The notes under the pieces are model-generated. The model was not told where the DNA came from, ran no database searches, and worked only from the letters and a program-made list of their open reading frames with translations. Made by a program: the position numbers and the translations under genes. This document shows, in pieces, positions 36,251 to 44,830 of a stretch of 64,000 bases of DNA; the stretch's first letter is position 1, and every line of letters begins with the position of its first letter. Source of the DNA: an uncultured Thermomicrobiaceae bacterium (lineage in GTDB: Bacteria > Chloroflexota > Chloroflexia > Thermomicrobiales > Thermomicrobiaceae). The stretch spans positions 1 to 64,000 of the forward strand of contig CALKCJ010000011.1 in the NCBI GenBank assembly GCA_938082375.1, read 5' to 3'.

Positions 36251-37165
36251 TCAGCGATCAAGCGGCAGCCGCTGGGGCTGGACCTTCACTTCGGCCCAGG
36301 GGTCACCGATCGCGTCCAGCCGCTGGGGCAGCGTGCGGATCGTGAAGTGCTCCGGGCGCACCCGGCCCTCCTCGATCTCCTCCCAGGCCAGTGGCGTCGA
36401 AACCGGCGCGCCCGGCCGGGCACGCAGGGTATAGGGAGCCGCGGTGTTGCGCGCTAGGCTGTTCTGGGCGTGGTCGATCGTGACCCGCTCGTCCTCGTCG
36501 TGAGTCGCGCCGTCGCCGGTGGCCACGAGATCGGGGTGCTCCTGGCTCAGCTCCTCGGCCAATCGATGCACCCACTCTCGTACTGCCTCGACTGGATGAA
36601 CCGGCTCTAGCGGGAGAAAGAGGTGCAGCCCGGAGCCGCCGCTAGTCTTGGGCAGGGCCACAAGCTTCCGCTGGACCAGCCGCTCGCGGATCAGCAGTGC
36701 CACTCGCAACACGCGCTCGTAGCCGGCCCGTGGGCCGGGGTCAAGGTCGAAGACGGCCCAGTCGGGGTAATCCGGTCGCTCAACCCGAGCATGCCACTGG
36801 TGGAACTCGAGCGCGTCGCGGTTGGCGTACCAGACCAGCCCAGCGACGTTCTCGATCAGGGGGAGGCGTCGATCCTGTCCGGTCGTCTGCGGCCGGTAGG
36901 GAGCCGTGCGCAGCCAGCCGGGCAAGCGCGCGGGCGCGTTGCGCTGGTAGTGGCCGGGCTGCTCGATCCCGTCGGGGAACACCCGCAGCGTCACCGGGCG
37001 GCCGCGCAGGTACGGGAGCATCACCGGGCCGACCTGCCGGTAGTAGCCGAGCAGGTCACGCTTGGTCAGTCCGTCGTCCGGCCAGAGCACCTTGTCCAGG
37101 TGCGTGACCGCGACCTCGATCCCGTCGAGCTCCCAGACCTCGCCTCCGGACGCACGGTGTGCCAC
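36251..37165 (-). CDS. Stand-alone LigD-type DNA polymerase/primase domain
   Basis: 304 aa, GTG start with GGGGGAG upstream. Matches the NHEJ polymerase domain (PolDom) of LigD: THLDKVLWPDDGLTKRDLLG, PVTLRVFPDGIEQPGHYQRN, the catalytic Asp pair in AVFDLDPGPRAGYE, LPKTSGGSGLHLFLPLEP and the C-terminal RNTAAPYTLRARPGAPVSTP. The canonical third Asp region is DERVTIDHAQNSLARN. The ligase and phosphoesterase domains of full LigD are absent, and no ku gene is nearby. In other bacteria separate PolDom proteins work with Ku and a separate ligase in double-strand break repair. Confidence 0.85.
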   Translation of the reverse strand: MAHRASGGEVWELDGIEVAVTHLDKVLWPDDGLTKRDLLGYYRQVGPVMLPYLRGRPVTLRVFPDGIEQPGHYQRNAPARLPGWLRTAPYRPQTTGQDRRLPLIENVAGLVWYANRDALEFHQWHARVERPDYPDWAVFDLDPGPRAGYERVLRVALLIRERLVQRKLVALPKTSGGSGLHLFLPLEPVHPVEAVREWVHRLAEELSQEHPDLVATGDGATHDEDERVTIDHAQNSLARNTAAPYTLRARPGAPVSTPLAWEEIEEGRVRPEHFTIRTLPQRLDAIGDPWAEVKVQPQRLPLDR

Positions 37166-37265
37166 GACACAGCTCCCCCGCGCTGCACAGCCGCTGCCTC
37201 AATGATGCCTTACGCGTCCTTGCCGCGCATGACAATGTGTCTGCAAGCCAGGCCGTGTGGCGCTA

Positions 37266-37404
37266 TCAGCGTGCCCGGAGCGGCAGCGGGCGGCCGATCG
37301 TATTGCCTTGGACGTAGTCGACACCCAGGGACTGGATGCCCTCGACCCATTCGGCGCCCTCGACGGGCGGGCGAAGCTCCCGCCGGAGACCCTCGGATCT
37401 CGGT
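37266..37404 (-). pseudogene. C-terminal remnant of an EAL-domain protein
   Basis: Reading the minus strand to a TGA at 37266-37268 gives about 45 codons ending EGIQSLGVDYVQGNTIGRPLP. This matches the last helices and strand of EAL cyclic-di-GMP phosphodiesterases (LGxDYxQGxxxGRP). The EAL motif and catalytic core are missing, and no start is visible. The rest of the 37166-37514 gap has no recognised gene; a possible -10 (TACAAT at 37447-37452) precedes the CBS gene. Confidence 0.45.
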
Positions 37405-37514
37405 GGGGCCAGCGCTGATGGGAATGCCGCTGGCTCCGCCCTGTGCTACAATGCCGATGCCTGCCGGATTATCGGCTTCCCGAAGGGAGCGTGGGCCCGG
37501 ATCTGGGCGACACC

Positions 37515-38918
37515 ATGATCTACCCGAATGTGCTCTCGCTGATCGGCAAGACACCACTAGTCAGGCTGAACGCTGTCACCCGTGGCCTCGAGGCGAGCGT
37601 GGTGGCCAAACTCGAGTTCCTGAACCCCGGGGGTAGCGTCAAAGACCGGATCGGCTTCCGCATGCTGGAAGAAGCCGAGCGGCGCGGCTGGCTCAAGCCG
37701 GGCGGTACCATCGTCGAGCCGACGAGCGGCAACACCGGCGTCGGGCTGGCGATGGCGGCGGCGATCAAGGGGTACCGCTGCATCTTCGTCATGCCGGACA
37801 AGGTCTCCACCGAGAAGGTCGCGCTGCTGCGCGCCTACGGCGCCGAAGTGGTCACAACGCCGACTGCCGTGCCACGCGAGTCGCCGGAGTCCTACTACAG
37901 CGTGGCCGACCGGCTGACCCGAGAGATCCCCGGGGCCTTCCAGCCTAACCAGTACTTCAACCCGATGAACCCACGCGCCCACTACGAGACGACTGGCCCG
38001 GAGATCTGGCAGCAGACGGAGGGGAAGGTGACCCACCTGGTGGCCGGGGTCGGCACCGGCGGCACGATCACCGGCGTGGCCTGGTACCTCAAGGAGCAAA
38101 ACCCGGCGGTCAAGGTCATCGGAGCCGACCCCGAAGGCTCGATCTACACCTGCCCTGAGCATGTCCGCCCCTACAAGGTCGAAGGGATCGGTGAGGACTT
38201 CTGGCCAGGCACCTTCGAGCCCTCGGTCGTGGACGAGTGGATCACCGTCTCCGACCGCGACTCGTTTCTGACCGCGCGCCGGGTCACCCGCGAGGAGGGG
38301 ATCCTGATTGGTGGCTCCGGTGGCACGGCCGTCTGGGCCGCGCTCCAGGTGGCGCAGCGCGAGAACCGCCCGGATACGCTCATCGTTGTGATTGTTCCCG
38401 ACAGCGGTCGCGGCTACCTCTCGAAGATCTACAACGACGACTGGATGCGCGAGAACGGCTTCCTGGCTCGGTTCGGTCCGCCAGCGCGCGTGTCGCTCCT
38501 GCTCCAGGCCCGTGAGACCACCGAGCTGCCGGCGGTGGTCGCCGTGCGGGCCAACCAGACGGTGGGGGAGGCGATCGACCTGATGCAGCGCTACCGGATC
38601 TCGCAGATGCCGGTACTCCGCGACGACGCCGACCCAGCCGGGCCGATCGAGGTGCACCAGGTGGTCGGGAGCATCGAGGAGCGGACGTTGCTGGATCGGG
38701 TGTACCGGCGGCCCGAGGCGATCCACGAGCGCATCGGCGCAGTGATGGACCTGCCGTTTCCGCTGGTCGATCGCAACGAGGAAGTGGAGCGGGTCTTCCC
38801 GCTGCTCTCGTCCGGCGCGCCGGCCGTGCTGGTCGAGGAGCGCGGCACAGTCGTTGGGATCCTCACCCGCTCCGACCTGCTCAGCTTCGTCGCGCACCGG
38901 AACGAGGTCGCGCCGTGA
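37515..38918 (+). CDS. Cystathionine beta-synthase
   Basis: 467 aa from the ATG at 37515; upstream in-frame sequence is not conserved. The N-terminal 330 residues are a fold-type II PLP enzyme: IGKTPLVRLN, the PLP-lysine in FLNPGGSVKDRIG, PTSGNTGVGLAMAAAIKGY and the phosphate loop GVGTGGTITG. After the catalytic domain (SDSGRGYLSKIYNDDWM-like) come two CBS repeats (about 345-400 and 410-465, for example TRSDLLSFV). It joins serine and homocysteine to give cystathionine. It could also act as a cysteine synthase, but the CBS domains and the neighbouring gamma-lyase favour transsulfuration. Confidence 0.9.
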   Translation: MIYPNVLSLIGKTPLVRLNAVTRGLEASVVAKLEFLNPGGSVKDRIGFRMLEEAERRGWLKPGGTIVEPTSGNTGVGLAMAAAIKGYRCIFVMPDKVSTEKVALLRAYGAEVVTTPTAVPRESPESYYSVADRLTREIPGAFQPNQYFNPMNPRAHYETTGPEIWQQTEGKVTHLVAGVGTGGTITGVAWYLKEQNPAVKVIGADPEGSIYTCPEHVRPYKVEGIGEDFWPGTFEPSVVDEWITVSDRDSFLTARRVTREEGILIGGSGGTAVWAALQVAQRENRPDTLIVVIVPDSGRGYLSKIYNDDWMRENGFLARFGPPARVSLLLQARETTELPAVVAVRANQTVGEAIDLMQRYRISQMPVLRDDADPAGPIEVHQVVGSIEERTLLDRVYRRPEAIHERIGAVMDLPFPLVDRNEEVERVFPLLSSGAPAVLVEERGTVVGILTRSDLLSFVAHRNEVAP

Positions 38919-38931
38919 GAGGGGTGGCACG

Positions 38932-40110
38932 ATGACCCAGGCTGAAGGCCTGCACTTCGAGACGCTGGCGATCCATGCCGGCCAGGAGCCGGACCCGGCC
39001 ACCGGGGCGGTGATCGTGCCGATCTACCAGACCTCGACCTTCGCTCAGGAGGGAGTCGGCCGGCACAAGGGCTACGAGTACGCCCGCACCGATAACCCGA
39101 CGCGCACTGCCCTGCAGATAGCCTTGGCGGCGCTGGAGGGCGCGCGCTGGGGGCTGTGCTACGCCTCGGGCCTGGCCGCCACCCAGAACGTCTGGTACCT
39201 GCTCGACCCCGGCGACCACGTCGTCCTCTCAGACGACGTCTACGGCGGCACCTACCGGCTGATGGCGCGCGTATTCGCCCGCTATGGGATCGAGTACTCA
39301 CTGGTCGACCTGACCGACCCCGAGCGCGTGCGCGCCGCGCTCCAGCCCCAGACGCGCATGATCTGGGCCGAGACACCGACTAACCCGTACCTGAAGGTCG
39401 TGGACATCGCCGCGCTGGCCGAGATTGCACACGGTAACGGCGCGCTGCTGGTAATCGACAACACCTTCGCCTCGCCGTATCTGCAGCAGCCGCTGGCGAT
39501 CGGGGCTGACCTGGTGGTGCACAGCACGACCAAGTACCTCGGTGGGCACAGCGACGTCGTGGGCGGCGCGGTGCTGGGGAAAGATCCGGAGATCTACCAG
39601 CGGCTCAAGTTCCTGCAGAACGCCTGCGGCGACGTGCCGGGGCCGTTTGACTGCTGGCTGATCCTACGCGGGATCAAGACGCTGGCGGTGAGGATGCGCC
39701 AGCACAGCGCGAACGGCATGGCAGTGGCCGAGATGCTCCGCTCGCACCCGGCAGTCGAGCAGGTCTTCTATCCTGGTCTGCCCGACCACCCTGGACACGC
39801 CATCGCGCGCCGCCAAATGCCTCGCGGCTTCGGCGGCATGGTCTCGTTCACGGTGCGTGGTGGCGCCGAAGTGGCGCGGGCGGTCGTCGAGGCGACGAGG
39901 GTATTCACGCTAGCCGAGAGCCTAGGCGGCGTGGAGTCGCTGATCGAGTGCCCAGCCGCGATGACGCACGCCAGTATGGCTGGCTCGGGCAGTGAGGTCG
40001 CTGAGAACCTGATCCGGCTCTCGGTGGGGATCGAGTACATCGACGACCTGCTGGACGACCTGCAGCAGGCGTTGGCGCGCGTCTCGACGGCCGCTCGGGC
40101 GAGCGGATAG
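38932..40110 (+). CDS. Cystathionine gamma-lyase/synthase family PLP enzyme
   Basis: 392 aa from the ATG at 38932, 13 bases after the CBS stop. Cys/Met-metabolism family features: TLAIHAGQEPDPATGAVIVP, YQTSTFAQ, YEYARTDNPTRTALQIALAA, AETPTNPYLKVVDIAAL, and the PLP-lysine in VVHSTTKYLGGHSDVVGG. It would cleave cystathionine to cysteine, 2-oxobutyrate and ammonia. Paired with CBS it completes reverse transsulfuration from homocysteine to cysteine. The same family includes gamma-synthases, so the direction is inferred from the neighbour. Confidence 0.9.
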   Translation: MTQAEGLHFETLAIHAGQEPDPATGAVIVPIYQTSTFAQEGVGRHKGYEYARTDNPTRTALQIALAALEGARWGLCYASGLAATQNVWYLLDPGDHVVLSDDVYGGTYRLMARVFARYGIEYSLVDLTDPERVRAALQPQTRMIWAETPTNPYLKVVDIAALAEIAHGNGALLVIDNTFASPYLQQPLAIGADLVVHSTTKYLGGHSDVVGGAVLGKDPEIYQRLKFLQNACGDVPGPFDCWLILRGIKTLAVRMRQHSANGMAVAEMLRSHPAVEQVFYPGLPDHPGHAIARRQMPRGFGGMVSFTVRGGAEVARAVVEATRVFTLAESLGGVESLIECPAAMTHASMAGSGSEVAENLIRLSVGIEYIDDLLDDLQQALARVSTAARASG

Positions 40111-40239
40111 AGGAGCCCGATCCGGGCGGCTCGGGGTCGCTTTCAGCCGGCAGGCGTGAGACGACGTCTGCGGTCACCTTGTGTGTTGGGTCGCCAGTGA
40201 AAGTGACCTGCGCGCGGTGCAAGGGTAAAGAGGGCTCCG

Positions 40240-42264
40240 CTGAAGAGCGACGCACGACGGCCTGAACAGGTCACCACCCAGCCGGCTAGGTCCACCGCGG
40301 AGGCGGGGCGAACAGCAGTCCGGAGCTGGGCTGGCTATGGGTTTGCTGCCGCCGCCTTCGTCGCACTCGCGCTCGTCGTCACCTGGCCGCTGGCGCGTGA
40401 CCCGGTTCACCGACCGGTGAGCTGGGGCGACCCGGTCTTCCAGGCCTGGACACTGGCCTGGGATGTCCACGCCTGGCGAACTGACCCCCTGCGCGTCTTC
40501 GATGCGAACATCTTCTACCCCTACCGGAACACGCTGGCCTACTCCGATCACCTCTTCGGCCAGGCGTTGCTCGTGGCGCCGGTGCTATCGATCACCGAGA
40601 ACCCGATCCTGGCGGACAACGTGGCGACTTGGCTGGCGCTGGCGCTTTCCGGCCTGGCCATGTACACGCTGGTGCTCGACCTTGCCGGCAGCCGCGCGGC
40701 GGGCCTGCTGGCTGGGATTGCCTATGCGGCCGCGCCACCGCGGCTGGCCCACCTCGAGCACCTGCACCTGCTCTCAGGCCAGTGGCTCCCGCTCGGCGTG
40801 CTCGCTGCCTGGCGCGCGCTGCGTCAGGGGTCGCGCCGCTGGGCCGCGGTGCTCGGCCTGGTCGTCGTCGCTCAGGGCCTCTCCGGCATCTACTACTTGG
40901 CCTTCCTCAGCATCTTGCTCGCTGTCGCGCTCGTGGCAGCTCTCCTTTTCGAGCGGTCGCGCCACGCACTGCAGGGTGCCGCCTGGTCGGCCCTGGCGTG
41001 TGCCGTCGCGCTCGCCCTCCTGTTGCCGACCCTGTTGCCCTACTGGCAGGTGCACCAGGAGCTGGGGGCTGAGCGTACCCCAGCGGAGGTCGCCCAGTGG
41101 AGTGCGCGGCCAGCCGACTACCTGGCCGTCAGCCCGTCTCACCGCCTGTACGGAGACCTCCTGGGAAGCCGGTTCCACCGGCATATCGAGCACGACCTCT
41201 TCCCCGGCGCTCTGGTCGTCGTGCTCGCGCTCATCGGGCTGACCGAGCGTCGCGGCGGCTGGGCGCGCTGGGCGCTGCTGGCCTTGATAGCAGTGTCCGT
41301 CATCTTCAGCTTCGGCATCTCGGCGCACGCGCTCGGTCGGGAGCTGCCGTTGCCCTACCGGCTGCTCTACGAGCACCTGCCTGGCTTCAAGGCGATCCGG
41401 GTTCCGGCCCGGTTCGGTCTGCTCGCGCTGGTGGGGCTGGCCGCGCTGGCCGGGCTCGGCGTCACTCGGCTGGCCGAGCGGCTCGCCTCGCGTCGGCCGG
41501 TTGCTGTGTTGGGCGGCATCGCCCTTGCAGCCGCGCTGCTCGCGGAAGGGGTGCACGCTGTCGCCGTCGGTGACCCGCTGCCGGTGACCCATGCCGAGCT
41601 GCAGCGACGGGACTACGCCTGGATGCAGGCCAACCCGGCCCCGGCGATCGAGCTGCCGATGGGCGAGGGGGTCGTCGCTGCCGCCTGGCCGAACTACTGG
41701 TCGACCTTCCACTGGAACCCGCTGGTCAACGGCTACAGCGGCATCACGCCGCCGGCCTACTATGTCTTCCGTGACCGGATGCGTGCGTTTCCCTCTCCGG
41801 ACACGATCGCGCTGCTGCAGGGGATCGGCGTGCGCACCGTGGCCTACCACGCAGATCCGAACCGTCCGCCGGCCGAGGATCCGGTGCTCCAGAGGATCGC
41901 CGCCTATCCGCAGCTTACGCAGGTCGTCGGCGGGCCCAACTACGTCTTCACCCTGGAGCCGAACCCCTGGCTCTGGGAGCTGGCTCTCGCGGTGCCGAAC
42001 GGGGCGCCGGTCGACCTGCCCGCGCTTGAGCGCGATCCGGCGATCTTCGGCATGCTGGCCGCGATCCTGCAGCGGACGGGGCACCGTGTCTACGGCCGGG
42101 GCCAGCTCGACTACTGGCGGTTGCCAGCGGCTCCGCAAACTGTCTGCTACGCCGTGCTGCCGTTCGACGTCGACCCGGCAGAGTTCGGTTATCCAGGCGC
42201 GCGCGGCGTGGCGCAGCGCCAGTGGCTTGTCCTCTACGAGCGCGCCGGCTGTTCGGTTGGCTGA
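40240..42264 (+). CDS. Multi-pass membrane protein, glycosyltransferase-like (start uncertain)
   Basis: About 674 aa if translation starts at the CTG at 40240, 615 aa from the GTG at 40417. The frame between 40207 and 40417 has no ATG, GTG or TTG. It nevertheless encodes a hydrophobic helix (AAAAFVALALVVTWPLARDP) directly joined to the conserved-looking loop DPVFQAWTLAWDVHAWR, so the GTG would cut off the first helix. AAAGAGGG lies five bases before the CTG. Ten or more helices follow, with LEHLHLLSGQWLPLGVLAAW and LPGFKAIRVPARFGLLALVG, then a soluble C-terminal domain. This layout is that of GT-C-like membrane proteins linked to cell-surface glycosylation. No catalytic motif is certain. Confidence 0.75.
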   Translation: MKSDARRPEQVTTQPARSTAEAGRTAVRSWAGYGFAAAAFVALALVVTWPLARDPVHRPVSWGDPVFQAWTLAWDVHAWRTDPLRVFDANIFYPYRNTLAYSDHLFGQALLVAPVLSITENPILADNVATWLALALSGLAMYTLVLDLAGSRAAGLLAGIAYAAAPPRLAHLEHLHLLSGQWLPLGVLAAWRALRQGSRRWAAVLGLVVVAQGLSGIYYLAFLSILLAVALVAALLFERSRHALQGAAWSALACAVALALLLPTLLPYWQVHQELGAERTPAEVAQWSARPADYLAVSPSHRLYGDLLGSRFHRHIEHDLFPGALVVVLALIGLTERRGGWARWALLALIAVSVIFSFGISAHALGRELPLPYRLLYEHLPGFKAIRVPARFGLLALVGLAALAGLGVTRLAERLASRRPVAVLGGIALAAALLAEGVHAVAVGDPLPVTHAELQRRDYAWMQANPAPAIELPMGEGVVAAAWPNYWSTFHWNPLVNGYSGITPPAYYVFRDRMRAFPSPDTIALLQGIGVRTVAYHADPNRPPAEDPVLQRIAAYPQLTQVVGGPNYVFTLEPNPWLWELALAVPNGAPVDLPALERDPAIFGMLAAILQRTGHRVYGRGQLDYWRLPAAPQTVCYAVLPFDVDPAEFGYPGARGVAQRQWLVLYERAGCSVG

Positions 42265-42517
42265 GGTGACATGAGGGTGAGCCCGGTGGAGCAGAAAGGA
42301 GCGAGCCGTTGGATGTGGCCTTTGGCGCAGGTGGGTTGCGCGCGCGGCGACTCGTCGCGCGACTCGCTCGCGGCTCAGGTAGTCGGCGTACCGAGCCGAA
42401 GCTATACTCAGCGGCGTTGTCCTGGCGCGTGGGGCCAGGACAGCTGTGGGACGAGTAAAGTCGACCAGTTTTCGCCCGCTTCCCACGCGAGCGGCGGGAT
42501 AGCGCGGTCGGGTACGA

Positions 42518-43501
42518 GTGCGGCGCACGGTTGTCGGTATCGCCATTAGCCTGGTCTTCCTCTTCCTGGCCCTGCGCGGGCAGGACTTCGGTGCCGTTTG
42601 GAGCGCGCTGAAGCGTGCCGAGTACTGGTATGTCATCCCGGCGCTGGCGCTCTACTTCAGCGGCGTCTGGTTCCGGTCGCTGCGCTGGTCGGTGTTGCTC
42701 CACTCTGTCCGCCGTGTCCACTGGAGTGAGCTGTTCCCGATCGTGGTGATCGGCTATATGGCGAACAACATCTTGCCGCTGCGGACGGGCGAGCTCGTGC
42801 GGGCCTACGCGCTGTCCAGCCGCACTGACGTGCGCAAGACGGCGGCGCTAACGACGATCGCGCTCGAGCGCCTGTTCGACGGCCTCACGATGCTGGGGTT
42901 CATGCTGGTGGCCTCGCTCTCGGTCGCGCTGACCTCCCCGCTTCGCCACCTGGCTGTCGTGGCCGGGCTGCTCTTCGTGCCGATGCTGGTCGCCCTGGCG
43001 ATCGTCAGCGACGGTCGCGTGCGCGACGCGCTGGTCGCCCGCATCGTGCCTCGCCTACCGCACCGGATACGCGATCGTGCCGAGCGGACGGTGCATTCGA
43101 TCACCCTCGGCTTGAGCATTCTCCAGCGCCGGCGAGAGCTGGCGGTGGTCGCAGCCACCTCGCTGGCCGCTTGGCTGTTCGAGGCCTCGACCTATCTGGT
43201 CGTGGCGCAGGCGTTTGACCTGCGGCCGGGCCTGCTCGTCGTCCTGCTGACGACTGCGGTGGCCAATCTCGCGACACTGATCCCATCCTCGCCGGGCTAT
43301 GTCGGGCCGTTCGAGGCCGGTGTCCTGCTGGTGCTGGTCGGCGTGGTCGGCATCACGCGGGAGCTGGCGCTCTCGTATGCGCTGGTGCTGCACGGCGTGC
43401 TCTACTTGCCGGTGACACTCTGGGGCCTGCTCTTCTGGTGGCGCGAGAGCCTCTCCTGGCGAGAAGCACGGCGTGCCTCGGTCGAGGAGGCAGCGAGTTA
43501 G
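42518..43501 (+). CDS. Lysylphosphatidylglycerol synthase TM-region/UPF0104-type membrane protein
   Basis: 327 aa, GTG start. Eight or so helices with family features SGVWFRSLRWSVLL, the IGYMANNILPLRTGELVRAY block, ALERLFDGLTML and IPSSPGYVGPFEAGVL (the P-S/T-PGxxGxxE motif). Members include AglD-type proteins and the membrane half of MprF, which move or modify lipid-linked molecules. The position between a GT-C-like gene and uppP suggests a role with polyprenyl-linked glycans, possibly translocation. The 253-base gap before it shows no gene. Confidence 0.82.
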   Translation: MRRTVVGIAISLVFLFLALRGQDFGAVWSALKRAEYWYVIPALALYFSGVWFRSLRWSVLLHSVRRVHWSELFPIVVIGYMANNILPLRTGELVRAYALSSRTDVRKTAALTTIALERLFDGLTMLGFMLVASLSVALTSPLRHLAVVAGLLFVPMLVALAIVSDGRVRDALVARIVPRLPHRIRDRAERTVHSITLGLSILQRRRELAVVAATSLAAWLFEASTYLVVAQAFDLRPGLLVVLLTTAVANLATLIPSSPGYVGPFEAGVLLVLVGVVGITRELALSYALVLHGVLYLPVTLWGLLFWWRESLSWREARRASVEEAAS

Positions 43502-44338
43502 GTGGGTGTGCTGGAGGCGATCCTGCTCGGTACCGTGCAGGGGCTGACCGAATTCTTGCCGATCAGTAGCTCGGCTCACTTATTGGTCGTGCCCTGGCTC
43601 TTCGGCTGGCGGGAGCCGGGACTCACTTTCAACGTGGCGCTGCATCTGGGGACGCTGCTCGCGGTCGTCACGTATTTCTGGCGCGAGCTGGTCGCGATGG
43701 CGGCCGGCCTGCTGCGCGGTCTGCGAGCCCGCCGGCTCGCGGGGGAGCCGGATGCCCGGCTGGCCCTGATCATCGGCATCGGCTCGATCCCGGCAGCTGT
43801 GGCCGGCTTCCTGGGTTCGGACGCGCTGGATGCGTACTTCCACTCCGGCGGCGGTGGCAACCAGGCGATCATGGTGAGCGCGCTGCTGCTGATCGGCCTG
43901 GGTCTGCTGCTGACGCTGGCCGAGTGGCTAGCGCGCCACCGGCGGGAGCTGAGTGAGATCAACGCCTGGGACGGCGTCGTCATCGGCCTTGCTCAGGCCC
44001 TGGCCCTCCTGCCCGGTGTCTCGCGCTCGGGAAGCACGATCACCGCCGGGCTCTTCCTCGGCTTGCGCCGGGAAGCAGCGGCCCGCTTCTCATTCCTGCT
44101 CGGCGTGCCGGCGATCGCTGGCGCGGGGCTGCTCGAAGGGGTAAAGCTCCTGCAGGCCGGGCTGCCTGCCGAAGAGCGGGTCATCTTCGCGGCGGGCACG
44201 ATCAGCGCCGCCGTGGTGGGCTATCTCGCTATCGCCTTCCTGCTCCGGTTCTTGCAGCGGTACTCGACGATGGTCTTCGTGGCCTATCGGCTGATCCTCG
44301 GCCTGGTGCTCTTGGCGGTGGTGACGCTACGGACATGA
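43502..44338 (+). CDS. uppP: Undecaprenyl-diphosphatase
   Basis: 278 aa, GTG start directly after the previous stop; GAGGAGG lies 11 bases upstream within the preceding gene. The two active-site regions of the UppP/BacA family are intact: GLTEFLPISSSAHLLVVPWL near the N-terminus and ALLPGVSRSGSTITAGLFLG in the middle. Eight helices are predicted. It recycles undecaprenyl pyrophosphate to the monophosphate carrier for wall and polysaccharide synthesis and is linked to bacitracin resistance. It fits with the two preceding envelope genes. Confidence 0.93.
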   Translation: MGVLEAILLGTVQGLTEFLPISSSAHLLVVPWLFGWREPGLTFNVALHLGTLLAVVTYFWRELVAMAAGLLRGLRARRLAGEPDARLALIIGIGSIPAAVAGFLGSDALDAYFHSGGGGNQAIMVSALLLIGLGLLLTLAEWLARHRRELSEINAWDGVVIGLAQALALLPGVSRSGSTITAGLFLGLRREAAARFSFLLGVPAIAGAGLLEGVKLLQAGLPAEERVIFAAGTISAAVVGYLAIAFLLRFLQRYSTMVFVAYRLILGLVLLAVVTLRT

Positions 44339-44344
44339 GCCGGT

Positions 44345-44689
44345 TCAGGCGATGAAGCTGCCCAGCTCTGATTCGTCGTCGGGCTGCAGGAGGATCACGC
44401 GGTCGTCAGCCTGGATGGCGCCGAGTACGAGCACTTCCGAGGGGAAACCGGCGACGCGGCGCACCGGCAGGTTGACGACGGCGACCACCAGCCGGCCGAG
44501 GAGCTCGCCGGGACTGTACCAGGGCTGGATGGCGGCCGAGGAGCGGCGAGTACCGAGCGGGCCGAAGTCGATCGTGAGCTTGTAGGAGGGCTTGCGCGCC
44601 TCCGAGAACTCCTCCACGGCGACGATCCGGCCGACGCGCATATCGACCCGCTGGAAGTCCTCGATCGTGATCGTCTCTTTTGGCTCCAT
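44345..44689 (-). CDS. csaA: CsaA-type tRNA-binding domain protein
   Basis: 114 aa from the ATG at 44689 (GGGGAGAG eight bases upstream); a longer frame adds 12 residues without support. The OB-fold tRNA-binding domain is clear: FQRVDMRVGRIVAVEEF, KLTIDFGPLGTRRSSA, LLGRLVVAVVNLPVRRVAG, FPSEVLVLGA. Length and motifs match CsaA, an export-related chaperone that shares the fold of the MetRS C-terminal domain. Confidence 0.88.
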   Translation of the reverse strand: MEPKETITIEDFQRVDMRVGRIVAVEEFSEARKPSYKLTIDFGPLGTRRSSAAIQPWYSPGELLGRLVVAVVNLPVRRVAGFPSEVLVLGAIQADDRVILLQPDDESELGSFIA

Positions 44690-44830
44690 CCGCGTGTCTC
44701 TCCCCGTTGATCGATGTGCCCTCATTCTGGCTTCACGGCTTCCGCCGGGGTGCGCTCCGCCGCGCCCCTCGCCGCGAAGCGATCTAGCCTAGCACACCGG
44801 CCGTCCGCTGGTATGCGGTAGACTGTGCAC

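Noticed and set aside
37557-39002. 481-aa minus-strand frame opposite the CBS gene
   Set aside because: Shadow of the PLP enzyme gene with no recognisable fold.
40774-42636. 620-aa minus-strand frame opposite the multi-TM gene
   Set aside because: Low-complexity His/Arg/Gln product caused by GC-rich antisense coding.
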